The translations under genes and the position numbers were made by a program. The notes under the pieces were generated by a model. It worked only from the letters and a program-made list of their open reading frames with translations. It was not told where the DNA came from and searched no databases. A stretch of 64,000 nt of DNA from Paraglaciecola polaris LMG 21857. Its GTDB lineage: Bacteria; Pseudomonadota; Gammaproteobacteria; Enterobacterales; Alteromonadaceae. Shown here piece by piece: positions 51,758 to 62,644 of the stretch (within the stretch, counting starts at the first letter, position 1; every line of letters starts with the position of its first letter). The stretch is from positions 19,768 to 83,767 of the forward strand of contig NZ_BAER01000124.1 of the NCBI RefSeq assembly GCF_000315055.1. The letters run 5' to 3'.

Positions 51758-53842
51758 ATGATTGCTCAACCCAATATCTATTTTTCTAGAGAAATTAGCT
51801 GGCTGGCATTTAACCAACGGGTACTGCAAGAAGCGGCTGATCGCAAAAACCCAATCGTAGAACGTATTCGTTTTTTGGGTATTTATTCCAGCAATATGGA
51901 TGAGTTCTATCGTGTGCGTGTAGCGGATGTAAAACGTAAAATTTACATTCATTTAGATGAAGGCGATAACGAAAAAGCTGAACAGACTAAATTGCTGATG
52001 GAGCAAATTCAGGAAAAGGTCTTGGGCATGACTGAGGACTTTGAACGGGTTCGGGTTGACGTGTTTGCCCGTTTAGCGCGCTATAATATTTTTTTAATTG
52101 AAGATGGTAAACTCTCTGACTATCAGGCCTCTTGGCTTAAAAACTATTTTAAGAATAAAATTTTACGTCACATAGCCCCTATTTTGCTGCATAGTAAAGT
52201 CAACTTAGTATCCCGCTTAAATGACTCTGCAACCTATCTTTATGTAGCCATAAACAACAGTGGTAAAAGCACCCAATACGCCACCATTGAGGTACCCACT
52301 AACGCCCTTTCACGCTTTGTGGTGATCCCCCCAGAAAACAGCCGAAAAAAGAAATATATCATGTTACTGGATGACATCATTCGCCTTAACCTTGAAAGTA
52401 TATTTAAAGGTTTTGTCGACTTTGAATCAGGCGAAGCCTATTCATTCAAGATGACCCGGGATTCAGAATATTCCATCAATGATGAAATTGAAGAAAGCTA
52501 TGTTGAGAAAATGTCAGAAAGCATGAAGCAGCGCTTAATTGCCGAACCCGTGCGTGTGGTATACGACGAGCAAATGCCCAATGACATGGTACGCAACCTC
52601 AAAAAGCGCCTAAAAATATCGTCCTACGATAGCCTGATTGCAGGTGGTACCTACCGTAACTTTAAAGATTTTATTGGGTTTCCCAACGTTGGCCGAGACT
52701 ACCTTGAAAACTCCAAGTTACCGGCCATTACCTCAAGTGAATTTGCCGCACACCACACAGTATTCGATGCCATTAGTGAAAAAGATATTCTACTTTATTA
52801 TCCTTACCATCGTTTTTTACACGTCACCGAGTTTGTTCGTCAAGCTGCATTCGATCCCAATGTAAAACAGATTAAATTAAACATTTATCGGGTGGCGAAA
52901 AACTCACGCATCATAGACTCCCTCATAGATGCGGTAGACAACGGCAAAAAAGTCACAGTAGTGGTCGAGTTAAGAGCACGTTTTGATGAAGAAGCGAACA
53001 TTGGCTGGTCAAAAACCATGACCGATGCAGGCATTAAAGTGGTATTTGGCATGCACGCCCTAAAGATCCACAGCAAACTGTGTCTGGTCAGTCGTGAGGA
53101 AAAAGGCGAACTTGTTCACTACGCACATTTTGGAACCGGTAATTTTAACGAAAAAACGGCAAGGATCTACACGGACTTTAGCTTGTTTACGCGCAATCAG
53201 GAGCTCGCGCTTGAAGCAGAAAATGTGTTTAATTTCATTCAACAACCTTACCGTCGGCATAAATTTCACCATCTACAGATTTCTCCGATTAACGCCAGAA
53301 CAAAAATACAGTTGCTGATCCGTCAGGAAATTCAAAACATCAAAGAAGGGTTGAGCGCTGGTATTACCCTGAAAATCAATAATCTCGATGATCGTTTATT
53401 GATAGATGACTTATATAAAGCCAGTCAGGCCGGTGTTAAAGTGCGCTTAATCATTCGTGGCATGTGTTCGCTGGTACCAGGTGTAAAAGGGTTAAGCGAG
53501 AATATATCAGTTATCAGTATTGTTGATCGCTTTTTAGAACATCCTCGTGTCATGGTGTTTGAAAATGCTGGCGATAAGCGTGTGTTTATCTCTTCTGCAG
53601 ACTGGATGACCCGAAACATGGACTTTCGTATCGAGGTGGGCTGCCCGATTTATGAGCCCACCTTGATTAAACAGATTTTGGATATACTCGACATTCAATT
53701 TCAAGATACCCTGAAAGCTCGTATCATAGATCAACATCAGTCGAATAAATATGTGCGCCGTGGGAACCGCAAAAAACTGCGCTCACAAATTGAAACTTAT
53801 GAATATATAAAACACCGGGAAAAGCAAAAAGATGCCCAATGA
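51758..53842 (+). CDS. ppk: Polyphosphate kinase 1
   Basis: A 694-residue enzyme that makes polyphosphate from ATP, reversibly. The N-terminal domain opens FSREISWLAFNQRVLQEA. The catalytic part has HALKIHSKLCL with the autophosphorylated histidine at about 438, then HFGTGNFNEKTARIYTDFSLFT. A second phospholipase-D-like repeat has VRLIIRGMCSL and FISSADWMTRNMDFRIEV. Length and order are those of E. coli Ppk. It overlaps ppx by 11 bp, so the two form one operon. A Pho box lies upstream. Confidence 0.96.
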   Translation: MIAQPNIYFSREISWLAFNQRVLQEAADRKNPIVERIRFLGIYSSNMDEFYRVRVADVKRKIYIHLDEGDNEKAEQTKLLMEQIQEKVLGMTEDFERVRVDVFARLARYNIFLIEDGKLSDYQASWLKNYFKNKILRHIAPILLHSKVNLVSRLNDSATYLYVAINNSGKSTQYATIEVPTNALSRFVVIPPENSRKKKYIMLLDDIIRLNLESIFKGFVDFESGEAYSFKMTRDSEYSINDEIEESYVEKMSESMKQRLIAEPVRVVYDEQMPNDMVRNLKKRLKISSYDSLIAGGTYRNFKDFIGFPNVGRDYLENSKLPAITSSEFAAHHTVFDAISEKDILLYYPYHRFLHVTEFVRQAAFDPNVKQIKLNIYRVAKNSRIIDSLIDAVDNGKKVTVVVELRARFDEEANIGWSKTMTDAGIKVVFGMHALKIHSKLCLVSREEKGELVHYAHFGTGNFNEKTARIYTDFSLFTRNQELALEAENVFNFIQQPYRRHKFHHLQISPINARTKIQLLIRQEIQNIKEGLSAGITLKINNLDDRLLIDDLYKASQAGVKVRLIIRGMCSLVPGVKGLSENISVISIVDRFLEHPRVMVFENAGDKRVFISSADWMTRNMDFRIEVGCPIYEPTLIKQILDILDIQFQDTLKARIIDQHQSNKYVRRGNRKKLRSQIETYEYIKHREKQKDAQ

Positions 53843-55363
53843 TAATGCGCCATTTGATGGTGTTGAAGTAAGAGACACCAGCAAAATTGCCGCATTAGAT
53901 ATTGGCTCCAACAGCTTTCATTTAGTGGTTGCCCGGGTTGTGGCAGGTTCAGTACAGATCCTACACAGGGTAAAGCAAAAAGTACGTTTGGCCGAGGGCC
54001 TAAACAACGATTATTATCTCGATGATGAAGCTCAGCAACGCGGCTTAGATGCCCTAAACGTCGTGGCAGAGAGTTTGCAGGACTTCCCCCCCCAGAAAAT
54101 GTCCGCATTGTTGCAACGTACACCTTACGTAAAGCGCAAAATGCCCCAGCGTTTATTCGCGCCGCTCGCAACATACTGCCCTATCCTATTGAAGTTATAG
54201 GCGGCGCGGAAGAAGCGCGCTTAATATATTTGGGGGTGGCGCATACTAACCACGATGATGGACAACGCCTAGTCGTCGATATTGGCGGAGGCTCAACGGA
54301 ATTTATTATCGGTCAGGGATTCGAGCCCAAAATGTTGCGCAGTTTACAAATGGGCTGCGTCAGCTATACCAAGAAATACTTTAAACACGATGAACTAAAA
54401 ATTAAGTATTTTGAGCGTGCTATCACCGCTGCCCAGCAAGAGCTGGAAATGATCGATAAAGCGTATTTGCGCGCTGGCTGGAAAAGCTGCATAGGCACAT
54501 CCGGCACCATACGCAACATTATTCAAATTGCGCAAAATGACAGTGTTAAAGATACCGAAGGTCGGGTTTCTTTGTCGCAACTGACGCACTTAGTAAAAGT
54601 ATGTTGTGATGCAGGTTCTCTGGACAAACTGCAAATTAGCCAAATGAGCGAAGATCGTAAGCCAGTATTTGCCGCTGGCTTAGCAATTTTGATTGCCATA
54701 TTCAAAAGCTTGGATATCGATAGTATGGTGTTTTCGCCTGCTGCACTGCGCGAAGGGGTACTCTATGAGATGGAAGAGCAACTCACCCATCCAGATATAC
54801 GTCAACGCTCAGCTGAAAGTGTGGCAACGCGCTACGACGTGGATATTGAGCAGGCTCGACGGGTACACAGTGTCACCATGGATATCTACCAAAATTGCAA
54901 AGACGATTGGAAGATAGCCAATAAAGAACTCAAGAGCATGCTCGGTTGGTCTGCTTTATTGCATGAGGTGGGTTTACAAATCAACACCCATGGCACGCAG
55001 CGTCATTCGGCTTACATTTTGCACAACATCGACTTACCTGGATTTAATCAAGAACAACAGAATTTAATGGCCACCTTGGTACGTTATTATCGTAAAAAAA
55101 TTCGCCTTAATGATATTCCTGAGTTTACCCAGCACTCTGGGGAACGCGTCCATAAATTGATTGCTATTTTGCGTCTTGGTGCCCTGCTCAATATTAAACG
55201 TCAGGACGACATTCTGCCTAGCATTGACGTCAAGGTAAAAACCAATAGCATTCGCCTTTCCTTTCCCGATGGCTGGTTAGAGAATAAGCCTATTTTTAGT
55301 GCCGATCTGGCCAATGAAGCCCAGTACCTGCAAGCCTTAGGCTTAGAGCTGCGTTTTGCATAA
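53832..55363 (+). pseudogene. ppx: Exopolyphosphatase ppx, reading frame broken at a poly-C run
   Basis: The gene should encode an exopolyphosphatase/pppGpp phosphatase of the ASKHA fold. The N-terminal part has the phosphate-1 motif (AALDIGSNSFHLVVA) and runs in frame to about 54085. A run of eight C at 54086-54093 follows, after which the normal sequence (ENVRIVATYTLRKAQ, then IGGAEEARLIYLGV and VVDIGGGSTEF) continues in another frame to the stop at 55363. Six or nine C would restore the frame (FPPENV or FPPPENV). As read, the first frame ends at 54200, and the two ASKHA lobes are on different ORFs, so the product would be inactive. The rest of the gene shows no other damage. Options are a sequencing error, a recent mutation, or phase variation by slippage. 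Confidence 0.85.
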
Positions 55364-55552
55364 CGCCCCATTAGCACAAATAAATAGGCATTATAGTAAA
55401 AATGATAGCGATATCTATTTGATTTAGTTTGCATAACTCCTTGTAACTATTAACGAAAGTATCTTATAGTTTTGCGACTCATTCGCTAATACAGCGGAAT
55501 GAGTGGGACCAAAAAATTGGTTTTTATATAACGTAATAACAAGGAAGATATA

Positions 55553-55816
55553 ATGAAAGACGTACTCTTTTTCGACTCTATGCTCACCCCCAAAATCATC
55601 ACCTTTGTATACTGGCTAATGTTAGCCGCAGCGGTTATATCAGGCGTGTCCGCTATGTTTACGGCCTACGGTGGTGGTTTTTTTACTGGCGCAGGTATTT
55701 TGATTGCTGGGGTGATTGGTGCGCGTATATGGTGCGAATTGTTAATAGTGCTGTTCAAAATCCATGAAAACTTGAAAAAAATTGCCGACAAGCAAGATAG
55801 TCCTAACGAATTATAA
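55553..55816 (+). CDS. Small DUF4282 membrane protein
   Basis: An 87-residue protein with two hydrophobic spans (YWLMLAAAVISGVSAMF and GILIAGVIGARIWCELLIVLFKI) and the family opening DVLFFDSMLTPKIITFVYW. Family DUF4282 has no known function. AAGGA lies at good spacing to the ATG. The HD gene follows after 62 bp on the same strand. Confidence 0.85.
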   Translation: MKDVLFFDSMLTPKIITFVYWLMLAAAVISGVSAMFTAYGGGFFTGAGILIAGVIGARIWCELLIVLFKIHENLKKIADKQDSPNEL

Positions 55817-55878
55817 GGACTCACTCTCAACTGCCTAAGGGCAGTTGTTACTTTCATATTAATCTCAGGATATCCCCA

Positions 55879-56472
55879 ATGCACGACCTATCCGCGCAAA
55901 TTGCCTTCATTTTAGAAATAGATAAACTCAAAGCGGTATATCGTAAAACGATGGTCAAGGCCGATAGCAACCGTCACGAGAATAGCGCTGAGCATAGCTG
56001 GCATATTGCCATACTGGCGCAAATAATGGCTGGTTACGCACAGCGTAAAATTGATATTTTACGGGTTACAAAAATGTTACTCATCCATGATATTGTCGAG
56101 ATCGATACCGGTGATCTTTTTGCCTTTGCTGATGAGCAAGATCATCAAGCCCAAGAACAAAAAGAACTCGCGGCCGCTAAGCGCATTTTTGGACTATTAC
56201 CGACAGAACTTGCCCTAGAAATGGGAAATTTATGGCATGAGTTTGAACAAGCACAAACCGCCGACGCTCAATTTGCCAAGGGCATGGACCGAGTGCTACC
56301 CGTATTGCAAAATATGAGTAATCAAGGTGGCAGTTGGAAGGCCAACAAGGTACAACAAAGTCAGGTGCTTAAACGTAATCATTACCTAAAAGATATCGCC
56401 CCTAAGCTGTGGCAATATGTGCAACAAGAAGTAGAAATCGCAGTTGAAAAAGGCTGGTTATTAGACCGCTAA
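55879..56472 (+). CDS. HD-domain 5'-nucleotidase-like phosphohydrolase (YfbR/HDDC2 type)
   Basis: A 197-residue HD-domain protein. The metal ligands are His33 (NRHENSAEHSWH), the His70-Asp71 pair in LLIHDIVEIDTGD, and a later Asp in FAKGMDRVLPVL. The pattern fits the HDDC2/YfbR group, which dephosphorylates deoxynucleoside 5'-monophosphates. It is slightly longer than the E. coli enzyme. Either a deoxynucleotidase or a related oxidoreductase-like HD protein is possible. Confidence 0.85.
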   Translation: MHDLSAQIAFILEIDKLKAVYRKTMVKADSNRHENSAEHSWHIAILAQIMAGYAQRKIDILRVTKMLLIHDIVEIDTGDLFAFADEQDHQAQEQKELAAAKRIFGLLPTELALEMGNLWHEFEQAQTADAQFAKGMDRVLPVLQNMSNQGGSWKANKVQQSQVLKRNHYLKDIAPKLWQYVQQEVEIAVEKGWLLDR

Positions 56473-56499
56473 CCCGTGTCTTAAAACCTAGTTATTTTA

Positions 56500-56838
56500 T
56501 TAGCGTCCCAAGTATAAATCGATTAAGCGGGCCAGTTCGTCTTGAAAGTGTTCTTCAAATTCGTCTAGCTCTTGCCCAAACACCCCCAAATATTGCATGG
56601 CTTTTACATGATCTAAACGCTTATTATTCGTTTTGTACTCGGTCTCAGCTAAACTTTTATCGTAGCGTGGCACGATACGCCAACGCACGAAGTCGCTATG
56701 CAGGGTCGCAACCTGCTGTTTGGCAAACTTACAAAAACCTTCAATGTGCTCCACACCGTCTGGACCTAAACAACCCGGTTCCACTCTGAATGTTACTGTG
56801 AGTTTTTTGTACAATGGCAAGGGTAAAGATACTTGCAT
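56500..56838 (-). CDS. Small conserved-looking protein, function unknown
   Basis: A 112-residue soluble protein with no signal peptide or span. The N-terminal half looks beta-rich (VSLPLPLYKKLTVTFRVEPGC) with a GPDGVEHIEGFCKFAKQQVATLH segment, and the C-terminal half is a helix rich in acidic residues (FGQELDEFEEHFQDELARLIDLYL). The length, strong codon structure and free-standing position indicate a real gene. I do not recognise the family. It is convergent with the HD gene. Confidence 0.7.
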   Translation of the reverse strand: MQVSLPLPLYKKLTVTFRVEPGCLGPDGVEHIEGFCKFAKQQVATLHSDFVRWRIVPRYDKSLAETEYKTNNKRLDHVKAMQYLGVFGQELDEFEEHFQDELARLIDLYLGR

Positions 56839-56993
56839 ATCAAACGCACCATTTCCTTATAAATCAGATGATAAGCTTAAATTTACTTAAGATAACACGC
56901 GGTATGTGCCCGCTAACAACCCATTATATCAAGGCAACATTAGGTAAATCTACTAGGCAAACGTCTCGTAACATTATCTGTTGACCAGAAACA

Positions 56994-57020
56994 AAAAACC
57001 AAGCACTCGGCTTGGTTTTT
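56994..57020. terminator. Bidirectional terminator after the aldolase gene
   Basis: AAAAACCAAGC (56994-57004) and GCTTGGTTTTT (57010-57020) form a stem with a 5-nt loop, with A and T runs on both sides. It lies 22 bp past the aldolase stop codon and ends the tkt-epd-pgk-fba direction of transcription. Confidence 0.88.
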
Positions 57021-57042
57021 AAACACAAAAATTAACGGCTGA

Positions 57043-57942
57043 TTAGCTAACAGACGCCTGATAGATAGACTCAATTGCGTCATCTAACGTCGTATTAAAC
57101 TCGTCATCAGACTGCTGAGCGCTCACACCCTCGGTCAGCGCCCGAGAAAAACTAGCAATAATGCCTTTGTTTTCAGCTAGGCGGCGGTTGGCTTCTTGAC
57201 GGTGGTAACCACCCGATAAAGCAACCACTTTCAATACCTTAGGATGTTCAACCAATTCTTGATAGAAATTAACTTCAGCAGGTAAGGTTAATTTCAACAT
57301 CACCAACTGATCTGTCCCTAATGCATCAAGTTCGGCTAAAAGAGCTGTTTTGAGCAGCGCCTCAGCTTGCGCTTTTTCAGGGCTATTAATATCAACTTCA
57401 GGCTCGATGATAGGCATCAAACCAGCGGCTAATATTTGCTTACCCACTTCAAATTGCTGCGCAGCGATGGCGTTGATACCGGCTTTATTGGCCAGCTTAA
57501 CCACTGAGCGCATTTTGGTACCAAAAACATCTTGAGCATTCGCTTTTCCAAGCAGTTTATCTAGGTCTGTAATGGGTTTCATTAACTGAACCCCATCAGC
57601 CTCATCTAGCAGTCCTTTGTCTACTTTTAAGAAAGGAACAACGTTCTTCTCTTGCCAGAGGAAATGCGCAGATGACTTGCCGCCAATTTCACGGTCGAGT
57701 GTATTTTCAAACAAAATCGCGCCTAAGACGCGTTTACCATTAAAAGCAGGACTGGTCACAATTCGCGTACGCATCAAATGCACCTGAGTAAACATCTCGT
57801 CGTCATTCGTATACTGCGTCTCATCTACACCGTATAAGCCAAGAGCTTTGGGTGTGCTGCCTCCACTTTGGTCGAGCGCTGCGATAAATCCATTGTCGCT
57901 TTTTATTTTTGTTAGCATATCCAATTGTGCTTGTGATGCCAT
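57043..57942 (-). CDS. Class I fructose-bisphosphate aldolase
   Basis: A protein of 299 residues from the ATG at 57942, with AGGAG upstream; a TTG three codons earlier is not needed. It opens [16 protein letters not shown], has [25 protein letters not shown] and a Schiff-base lysine candidate in LVMLKLTLP, and ends with SGGYHR and IASFSRAL. It cleaves or forms fructose-1,6-bisphosphate. It is the short class I type, not the class II enzyme found at this place in E. coli (fbaA after pgk). The position after pgk is otherwise the same. Confidence 0.9.
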   Translation of the reverse strand: MASQAQLDMLTKIKSDNGFIAALDQSGGSTPKALGLYGVDETQYTNDDEMFTQVHLMRTRIVTSPAFNGKRVLGAILFENTLDREIGGKSSAHFLWQEKNVVPFLKVDKGLLDEADGVQLMKPITDLDKLLGKANAQDVFGTKMRSVVKLANKAGINAIAAQQFEVGKQILAAGLMPIIEPEVDINSPEKAQAEALLKTALLAELDALGTDQLVMLKLTLPAEVNFYQELVEHPKVLKVVALSGGYHRQEANRRLAENKGIIASFSRALTEGVSAQQSDDEFNTTLDDAIESIYQASVS

Positions 57943-58051
57943 GTGCAACACTCCTTACTTGTGTTGTAAGCCGATGGGCATAACGGCTTGTAGGTTACAA
58001 AGGTTATTGAAAGCTTAGGCTTTTCTTATTATTAATTCTGTAAAAGGCGAA

Positions 58052-59227
58052 TTATGCGCCCCGTGCCTCTAACATAGCGACAGCAGGTAGCTCTTTACCT
58101 TCTAGAAATTCTAAAAACGCTCCACCACCTGTGGAGATATAAGATATCTTATCCGCGATAGCATATTTGTCTACTGCTGCTAGCGTATCACCACCACCAG
58201 CAATAGAGAATGCATCACTGTGTGCGATAGCCATAGCAATCGCTTTAGTGCCCTCACCGAACTGATCAAATTCAAACACACCAACTGGACCATTCCATAC
58301 TATTGTGCCGGCTTGTTTTATCAGTTCAGCCAGTTCAGCAGCCGTTTTTGGCCCGATATCGAAGATCATGTCGTCATCGGCCACATCAGCTACGGCTTTT
58401 AAGGTGGCTTGGGCTTGCTCTGAAAACGCTTTGCCAGTGACCACATCAACCGGTACTGGAATGTTTCCACCTGCCTCTTTGGCTGCGGCGAGTAAACGGT
58501 TCGCTTCTGGGATCAAATCCGCTTCATACAATGACTTACCTACATTATTACCCGTTGCGGCAATAAAGGTATTCGCAATACCGCCACCCACAATGAGTTG
58601 GTCAACTTTATTCGATAAGGCTTCTAGTACCGTTAGCTTGGTAGACACTTTAGAGCCGCCCACGATTGCCAGCATTGGACGTGCAGGGTTATGCAATGCT
58701 TTACCGAGTGCTTCTAATTCGCCAGCGAGCAAGGGACCCGCGCAAGCCACGGGGGCAAATTTACCCGCACCATGGGTTGATGCTTGGGCGCGGTGAGCCG
58801 TACCAAAAGCATCCATAACGTATACGTCACATAAGGCCGCATACTGTTTTGATAATATTTCGTCGTCCTTTTTTTCACCGACATTAAAGCGCACGTTTTC
58901 AAGGACCACTAACTCTCCTGTTTCCACGTCTACTCCATTTAGATAATCAGAGGCTAAGCGAACAGGACAATCCAATACATCATTTAAGTAATCAACTACT
59001 GGCTGCAAAGAAAATTCTTCTTCAAATTGCCCTTCGGTTGGTCGCCCAAGATGGGACATAACCATGACTTTTGCCCCTGCATTTAGCGCATGTTTTAAAG
59101 TGCCTAGGGACGCTTTAATACGCGCATCAGAGGTGACTTTACCACCTTTTACTGGCACGTTAAGATCCTGACGGATCAAAACGCGTTTTCCTGCTAAATC
59201 CAAATCAGTCATGTTGACTATTGACAT
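58052..59227 (-). CDS. pgk: Phosphoglycerate kinase
   Basis: An enzyme of 391 residues from the ATG at 59227, preceded by GGGGG; the frame is open to 59266 but the shorter form matches the family. It has the opening [15 protein letters not shown], the substrate arm [24 protein letters not shown] and the C-terminal [11 protein letters not shown] and [12 protein letters not shown]. It transfers phosphate from 1,3-bisphosphoglycerate to ADP in glycolysis. It is between epd and the aldolase gene, all on the minus strand. Confidence 0.97.
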   Translation of the reverse strand: MSIVNMTDLDLAGKRVLIRQDLNVPVKGGKVTSDARIKASLGTLKHALNAGAKVMVMSHLGRPTEGQFEEEFSLQPVVDYLNDVLDCPVRLASDYLNGVDVETGELVVLENVRFNVGEKKDDEILSKQYAALCDVYVMDAFGTAHRAQASTHGAGKFAPVACAGPLLAGELEALGKALHNPARPMLAIVGGSKVSTKLTVLEALSNKVDQLIVGGGIANTFIAATGNNVGKSLYEADLIPEANRLLAAAKEAGGNIPVPVDVVTGKAFSEQAQATLKAVADVADDDMIFDIGPKTAAELAELIKQAGTIVWNGPVGVFEFDQFGEGTKAIAMAIAHSDAFSIAGGGDTLAAVDKYAIADKISYISTGGGAFLEFLEGKELPAVAMLEARGA

Positions 59228-59331
59228 ATTTCCCCCATTTGACGTGTTAAAATGTGTGTTGCTCATTAAAAAAGGTCTTTATTCTATTCCTATTCTACAT
59301 GCCTCAGCCGATGTATTTACATCCCAGCGTT

Positions 59332-60360
59332 CTAATGACTGGTACTGTTCAATGTCAGGCGATTCATAGTTTGCACGATATCGATCATGCGATTTGAGAA
59401 CCCCCACTCATTGTCACACCATACCAGCAGCTTCACGAGCTGTTTGTGGCTGACCCGAGTTTGTGTACCGTCAACGATACAAGAATGAGCATCATGGTTA
59501 AAATCCACTGAGACTAAAGGTTCTTCTGTAAAATCTAAAATACCGTTCAAGCGGCCATTTTTGGCGGCTTTGAGCGCACGGTTAACGTCTTCGATACAAA
59601 CCTGTGAATCCAAGGTCACACTTAAGTCCATTGCCGATACATTTATGGTCGGCACTCGCACGGCAATGGCTTCAAATTTGCCAGCAAACTTGGGTAACAC
59701 CCGCTCTATGCCCCGTGCAAGTTTTGTATCAACCGGAATAATCGACTGACTCGCTGCCCGAGTTCGGCGTAAATCAGGATGATAGGCATCAATAACTTGT
59801 TGATCATGCATGGAAGAATGGATCGTGGTGATAGTTCCACTTGATACACTAAACGCTTCGTCAAGTACTTGAATTACTGGCACAATACAATTGGTAGTAC
59901 AGGAACCTGCGGAGACGATCGTATCACTTGCCTTTAGGGTGTCATCGTTAATTCCGATGATAATGGTCGCGTCAACGTCTGGCCCACAGGGCTGAGAAAA
60001 CAATACTTTTTTAGCACCTTGGGCTAAATGCTGCTCACCATGGCTACGTTCATTGTTCACTCCAGTGCATTCTAACACCACATCTATATCTAGCTCAGAC
60101 CAAGGGAGGTCTTCAATATTAGGCAGCTGTAATAGAGTAATACGATCACCAGCAACCACTAGCTGTTGTTTGTCCAATAACACGGGGAAGCGAAAACGCC
60201 CGTGTGCGGTATCGTATTTTAATAAATGCGCTACGCCCTCAGGCTCAGCGAGTTCATTGATCGCCACAATTTGAATCTGTTTGTTTTGCCCTGTTTCGTA
60301 TAACGCACGTAATACGTTGCGACCAACACGGCCAAACCCGTTTATTGCTATTCGTATCAT
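59332..60360 (-). CDS. epd: Erythrose-4-phosphate dehydrogenase
   Basis: A 342-residue GAPDH-family enzyme. NAD binding is at [10 protein letters not shown], the catalytic cysteine is Cys154 in GSCTTNC and the histidine is His181 in [10 protein letters not shown]. Agreement with E. coli Epd is strong over [20 protein letters not shown] and [20 protein letters not shown], more than with GapA. Its product, 4-phosphoerythronate, leads to pyridoxal phosphate. The order tkt-epd-pgk-fba is shared with E. coli. The usual ASCTTN is GSCTTN here, a mild change. Confidence 0.93.
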   Translation of the reverse strand: MIRIAINGFGRVGRNVLRALYETGQNKQIQIVAINELAEPEGVAHLLKYDTAHGRFRFPVLLDKQQLVVAGDRITLLQLPNIEDLPWSELDIDVVLECTGVNNERSHGEQHLAQGAKKVLFSQPCGPDVDATIIIGINDDTLKASDTIVSAGSCTTNCIVPVIQVLDEAFSVSSGTITTIHSSMHDQQVIDAYHPDLRRTRAASQSIIPVDTKLARGIERVLPKFAGKFEAIAVRVPTINVSAMDLSVTLDSQVCIEDVNRALKAAKNGRLNGILDFTEEPLVSVDFNHDAHSCIVDGTQTRVSHKQLVKLLVWCDNEWGFSNRMIDIVQTMNRLTLNSTSH

Positions 60361-60410
60361 CTTGCTCTTATTGAAAATTCATTCGTGATTATTTATTCAC
60401 TAAAACAACT

Positions 60411-60430
60411 AAGGCGCTTAAAAGCGCCTT
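60411..60430 (-). terminator. Hairpin between tkt and epd
   Basis: AAGGCGCTT, two A, AAGCGCCTT: a 9-bp stem with a very short loop, 38 bp past the tkt stop codon. In the minus direction it is followed by a T-rich stretch rather than a clean T run, so it may only lower read-through into epd. Confidence 0.65.
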
Positions 60431-60467
60431 AGATTATAGTTTTATTGTTTCAACTGGAAGGCATTTC

Positions 60468-62468
60468 CTAACAATTCAATAAACCATGTGCCTTCTGGGC
60501 AACTGCATCCGCTGTAATACCGAAGTGTTTCAACAATACGCCGCCCGGTGCAGATTCGCCGAAGGTAGACATACCTACCACAGCGCCATCAAGACCAACG
60601 TATTTACTCCAGTAATCAACGTGCGCAGCTTCAACCGCAACACGAGCCTTAACGGCACGTGGTAATACTGCTTCACGATACGCTGCGTCTTGTTGATCGA
60701 AGACCGAGGTACTTGGCATTGACACAACACGAACCGCCACCCCTTTAGCACTGAGTTGTTCAGCTGCGTCCATAGCAACACCTACCTCAGAGCCGGTACC
60801 AATTAAGATAACTTGCGGTACACCATCACATTCTTTAAGAATGTAACCACCTTTAGCAACATTGGCTAATTGCTCTGCGTTACGAGCTTGAGCTGGCAAA
60901 CCTTGACGGCTGAATACCAATGCACTTGGGCCATCCTTACGTTCTAGAGCTGACTTCCATGCGACAGCCGTTTCAGCGCCGTCACACGGACGCCAAGTCG
61001 TAAGGTTTGGTGTTAAACGTAAATTAGCAACTTGCTCAATCGGTTGATGAGTAGGACCATCTTCGCCTTGACCAATAGAGTCATGGGTATAAACGAAAAT
61101 ATTAGGTATGCCCATTAATGACGCCATACGTACAGCGTTACGTGCATATTCCATAAACATCAAGAAAGTAGCGCCGAACGGACGAAATCCACCGTGTAAA
61201 CCAATACCGTTCATGATGCCGCTCATTCCGAACTCACGCACACCGTAGTACAGATAATTTCCATTTGCATCGTCTGCGCTTATACCCTTAGCGTTTGACC
61301 ATAAGGTTAAGTTAGAACCAGCCAAATCAGCTGAGCCGCCTAGAATTTCAGGCATGATTGCAGCGAACGCTTCAATGGAATTCTGTGATGCCTTACGGCT
61401 CGCTACGTTTTCGGCTTTCTCTTGCGATTGCTCAACAAAGGCTTGGGCTTTCTCTGCAAAATCAGCCGGTAAATCACCATTCAAGCGACGGGTTAATTCA
61501 GCAGCAAGTTCAGGGTGAGCGTTAGCGTAAGCAGAAAACTGTGCATTCCATGTTTCTTCTAATTCTGCGCCTGATGATTTAGCGTCCCAACCAGCATAGA
61601 TATCAGCAGGGATTTCAAACGGCCCATGAGGCCACTTTAGGAATTCACGGGTCGCGGTAATTTCATCCGCTCCTAAAGGAGAACCGTGTGAATCATGGCT
61701 ACCTGACTTATTAGGCGAACCAAAGCCGATCACTGTTTTACAACAGATAAGCGTAGGCTGTTTGGTATTCGCTTTCGCTGCTGCCACTGCTTCTTTAATC
61801 GCTTGCGGATCATGGCCATCAACACCGGCGATAACGTGCCAGCCATACGCTTCGAAACGTGCAGGCGTATTATCAGTGAACCAACCTTCTACATGGCCAT
61901 CGATAGAAATACCATTGTCATCCCAGAATGCCACTAGCTTACCTAGACCTAAGGTACCCGCTAATGAACTTGCTTCGTGGGAAATACCTTCCATCAAACA
62001 ACCATCGCCTAAGAAGCAATAGGTGAAGTGATCGACGATATTGAATGTGTCTTGGTTAAACTGAGCGGCAAGCGTTTTTTCAGCAATGGCCATACCGACT
62101 GCATTACTGATACCTTGTCCAAGTGGACCGGTCGTGGTTTCAACGCCTGGTGCATAACCGTATTCTGGATGGCCTGGCGTTTTAGAATGCAACTGACGGA
62201 AGTTTTTCAATTCTTCGATGGGTAACTCGTAACCCGATAAATGCAAGAGAGAGTAAACTAACATCGAGCCATGGCCGTTTGACATAATAAAGCGGTCGCG
62301 GTTTGCCCATTGTGGATTAGCAGGGTTGTGCTGTAAAAAATCGTTCCACAATACTTCGGCAATATCAGCCATGCCCATAGGGGCGCCTGGGTGTCCTGAA
62401 TTAGCCTGTTGTACTGCATCCATACTAAGCGCACGAATAGCGTTAGCGAGTTGTTGACGTGAAGGCAT
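60468..62468 (-). CDS. tkt: Transketolase
   Basis: A 666-residue thiamine diphosphate enzyme of the pentose phosphate and erythrose-4-phosphate routes. N-terminal opening [35 protein letters not shown], cofactor motif [22 protein letters not shown] with the following N, and in the second half [22 protein letters not shown]. It is full length. It lies upstream of epd in the same direction. Whether it is tktA or tktB-like cannot be told. Confidence 0.97.
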   Translation of the reverse strand: MPSRQQLANAIRALSMDAVQQANSGHPGAPMGMADIAEVLWNDFLQHNPANPQWANRDRFIMSNGHGSMLVYSLLHLSGYELPIEELKNFRQLHSKTPGHPEYGYAPGVETTTGPLGQGISNAVGMAIAEKTLAAQFNQDTFNIVDHFTYCFLGDGCLMEGISHEASSLAGTLGLGKLVAFWDDNGISIDGHVEGWFTDNTPARFEAYGWHVIAGVDGHDPQAIKEAVAAAKANTKQPTLICCKTVIGFGSPNKSGSHDSHGSPLGADEITATREFLKWPHGPFEIPADIYAGWDAKSSGAELEETWNAQFSAYANAHPELAAELTRRLNGDLPADFAEKAQAFVEQSQEKAENVASRKASQNSIEAFAAIMPEILGGSADLAGSNLTLWSNAKGISADDANGNYLYYGVREFGMSGIMNGIGLHGGFRPFGATFLMFMEYARNAVRMASLMGIPNIFVYTHDSIGQGEDGPTHQPIEQVANLRLTPNLTTWRPCDGAETAVAWKSALERKDGPSALVFSRQGLPAQARNAEQLANVAKGGYILKECDGVPQVILIGTGSEVGVAMDAAEQLSAKGVAVRVVSMPSTSVFDQQDAAYREAVLPRAVKARVAVEAAHVDYWSKYVGLDGAVVGMSTFGESAPGGVLLKHFGITADAVAQKAHGLLNC

Positions 62469-62644
62469 GTGGTCTCCTGATTATGAGTTACTGGTTTACG
62501 GCCGCGAATAAGATTCCACAGTTGCGACCGATTTAGCTCTACATTCTGGCTTAGGCCTCGCCTAACTGCAACGACAAAACCTAACGAAACTCCATTTGTG
62601 ATTGACTTTTTTTATTGGAACGGTTGCTTTACGCCCAGCCGTTT

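Noticed and set aside
54230..55363. Independent 377-residue ppx-like gene starting at TTG 54230
   Set aside because: The matching sequence continues upstream to about 54092 in the same frame and the first half of the domain lies just before, so this is the rear part of one broken gene.
58305..58796. 163-residue plus-strand ORF opposite pgk
   Set aside because: It is antisense to a clear, full-length pgk gene, has no ribosome site and reads as low-complexity Ala/Ser/Pro, a shadow of the third codon positions.
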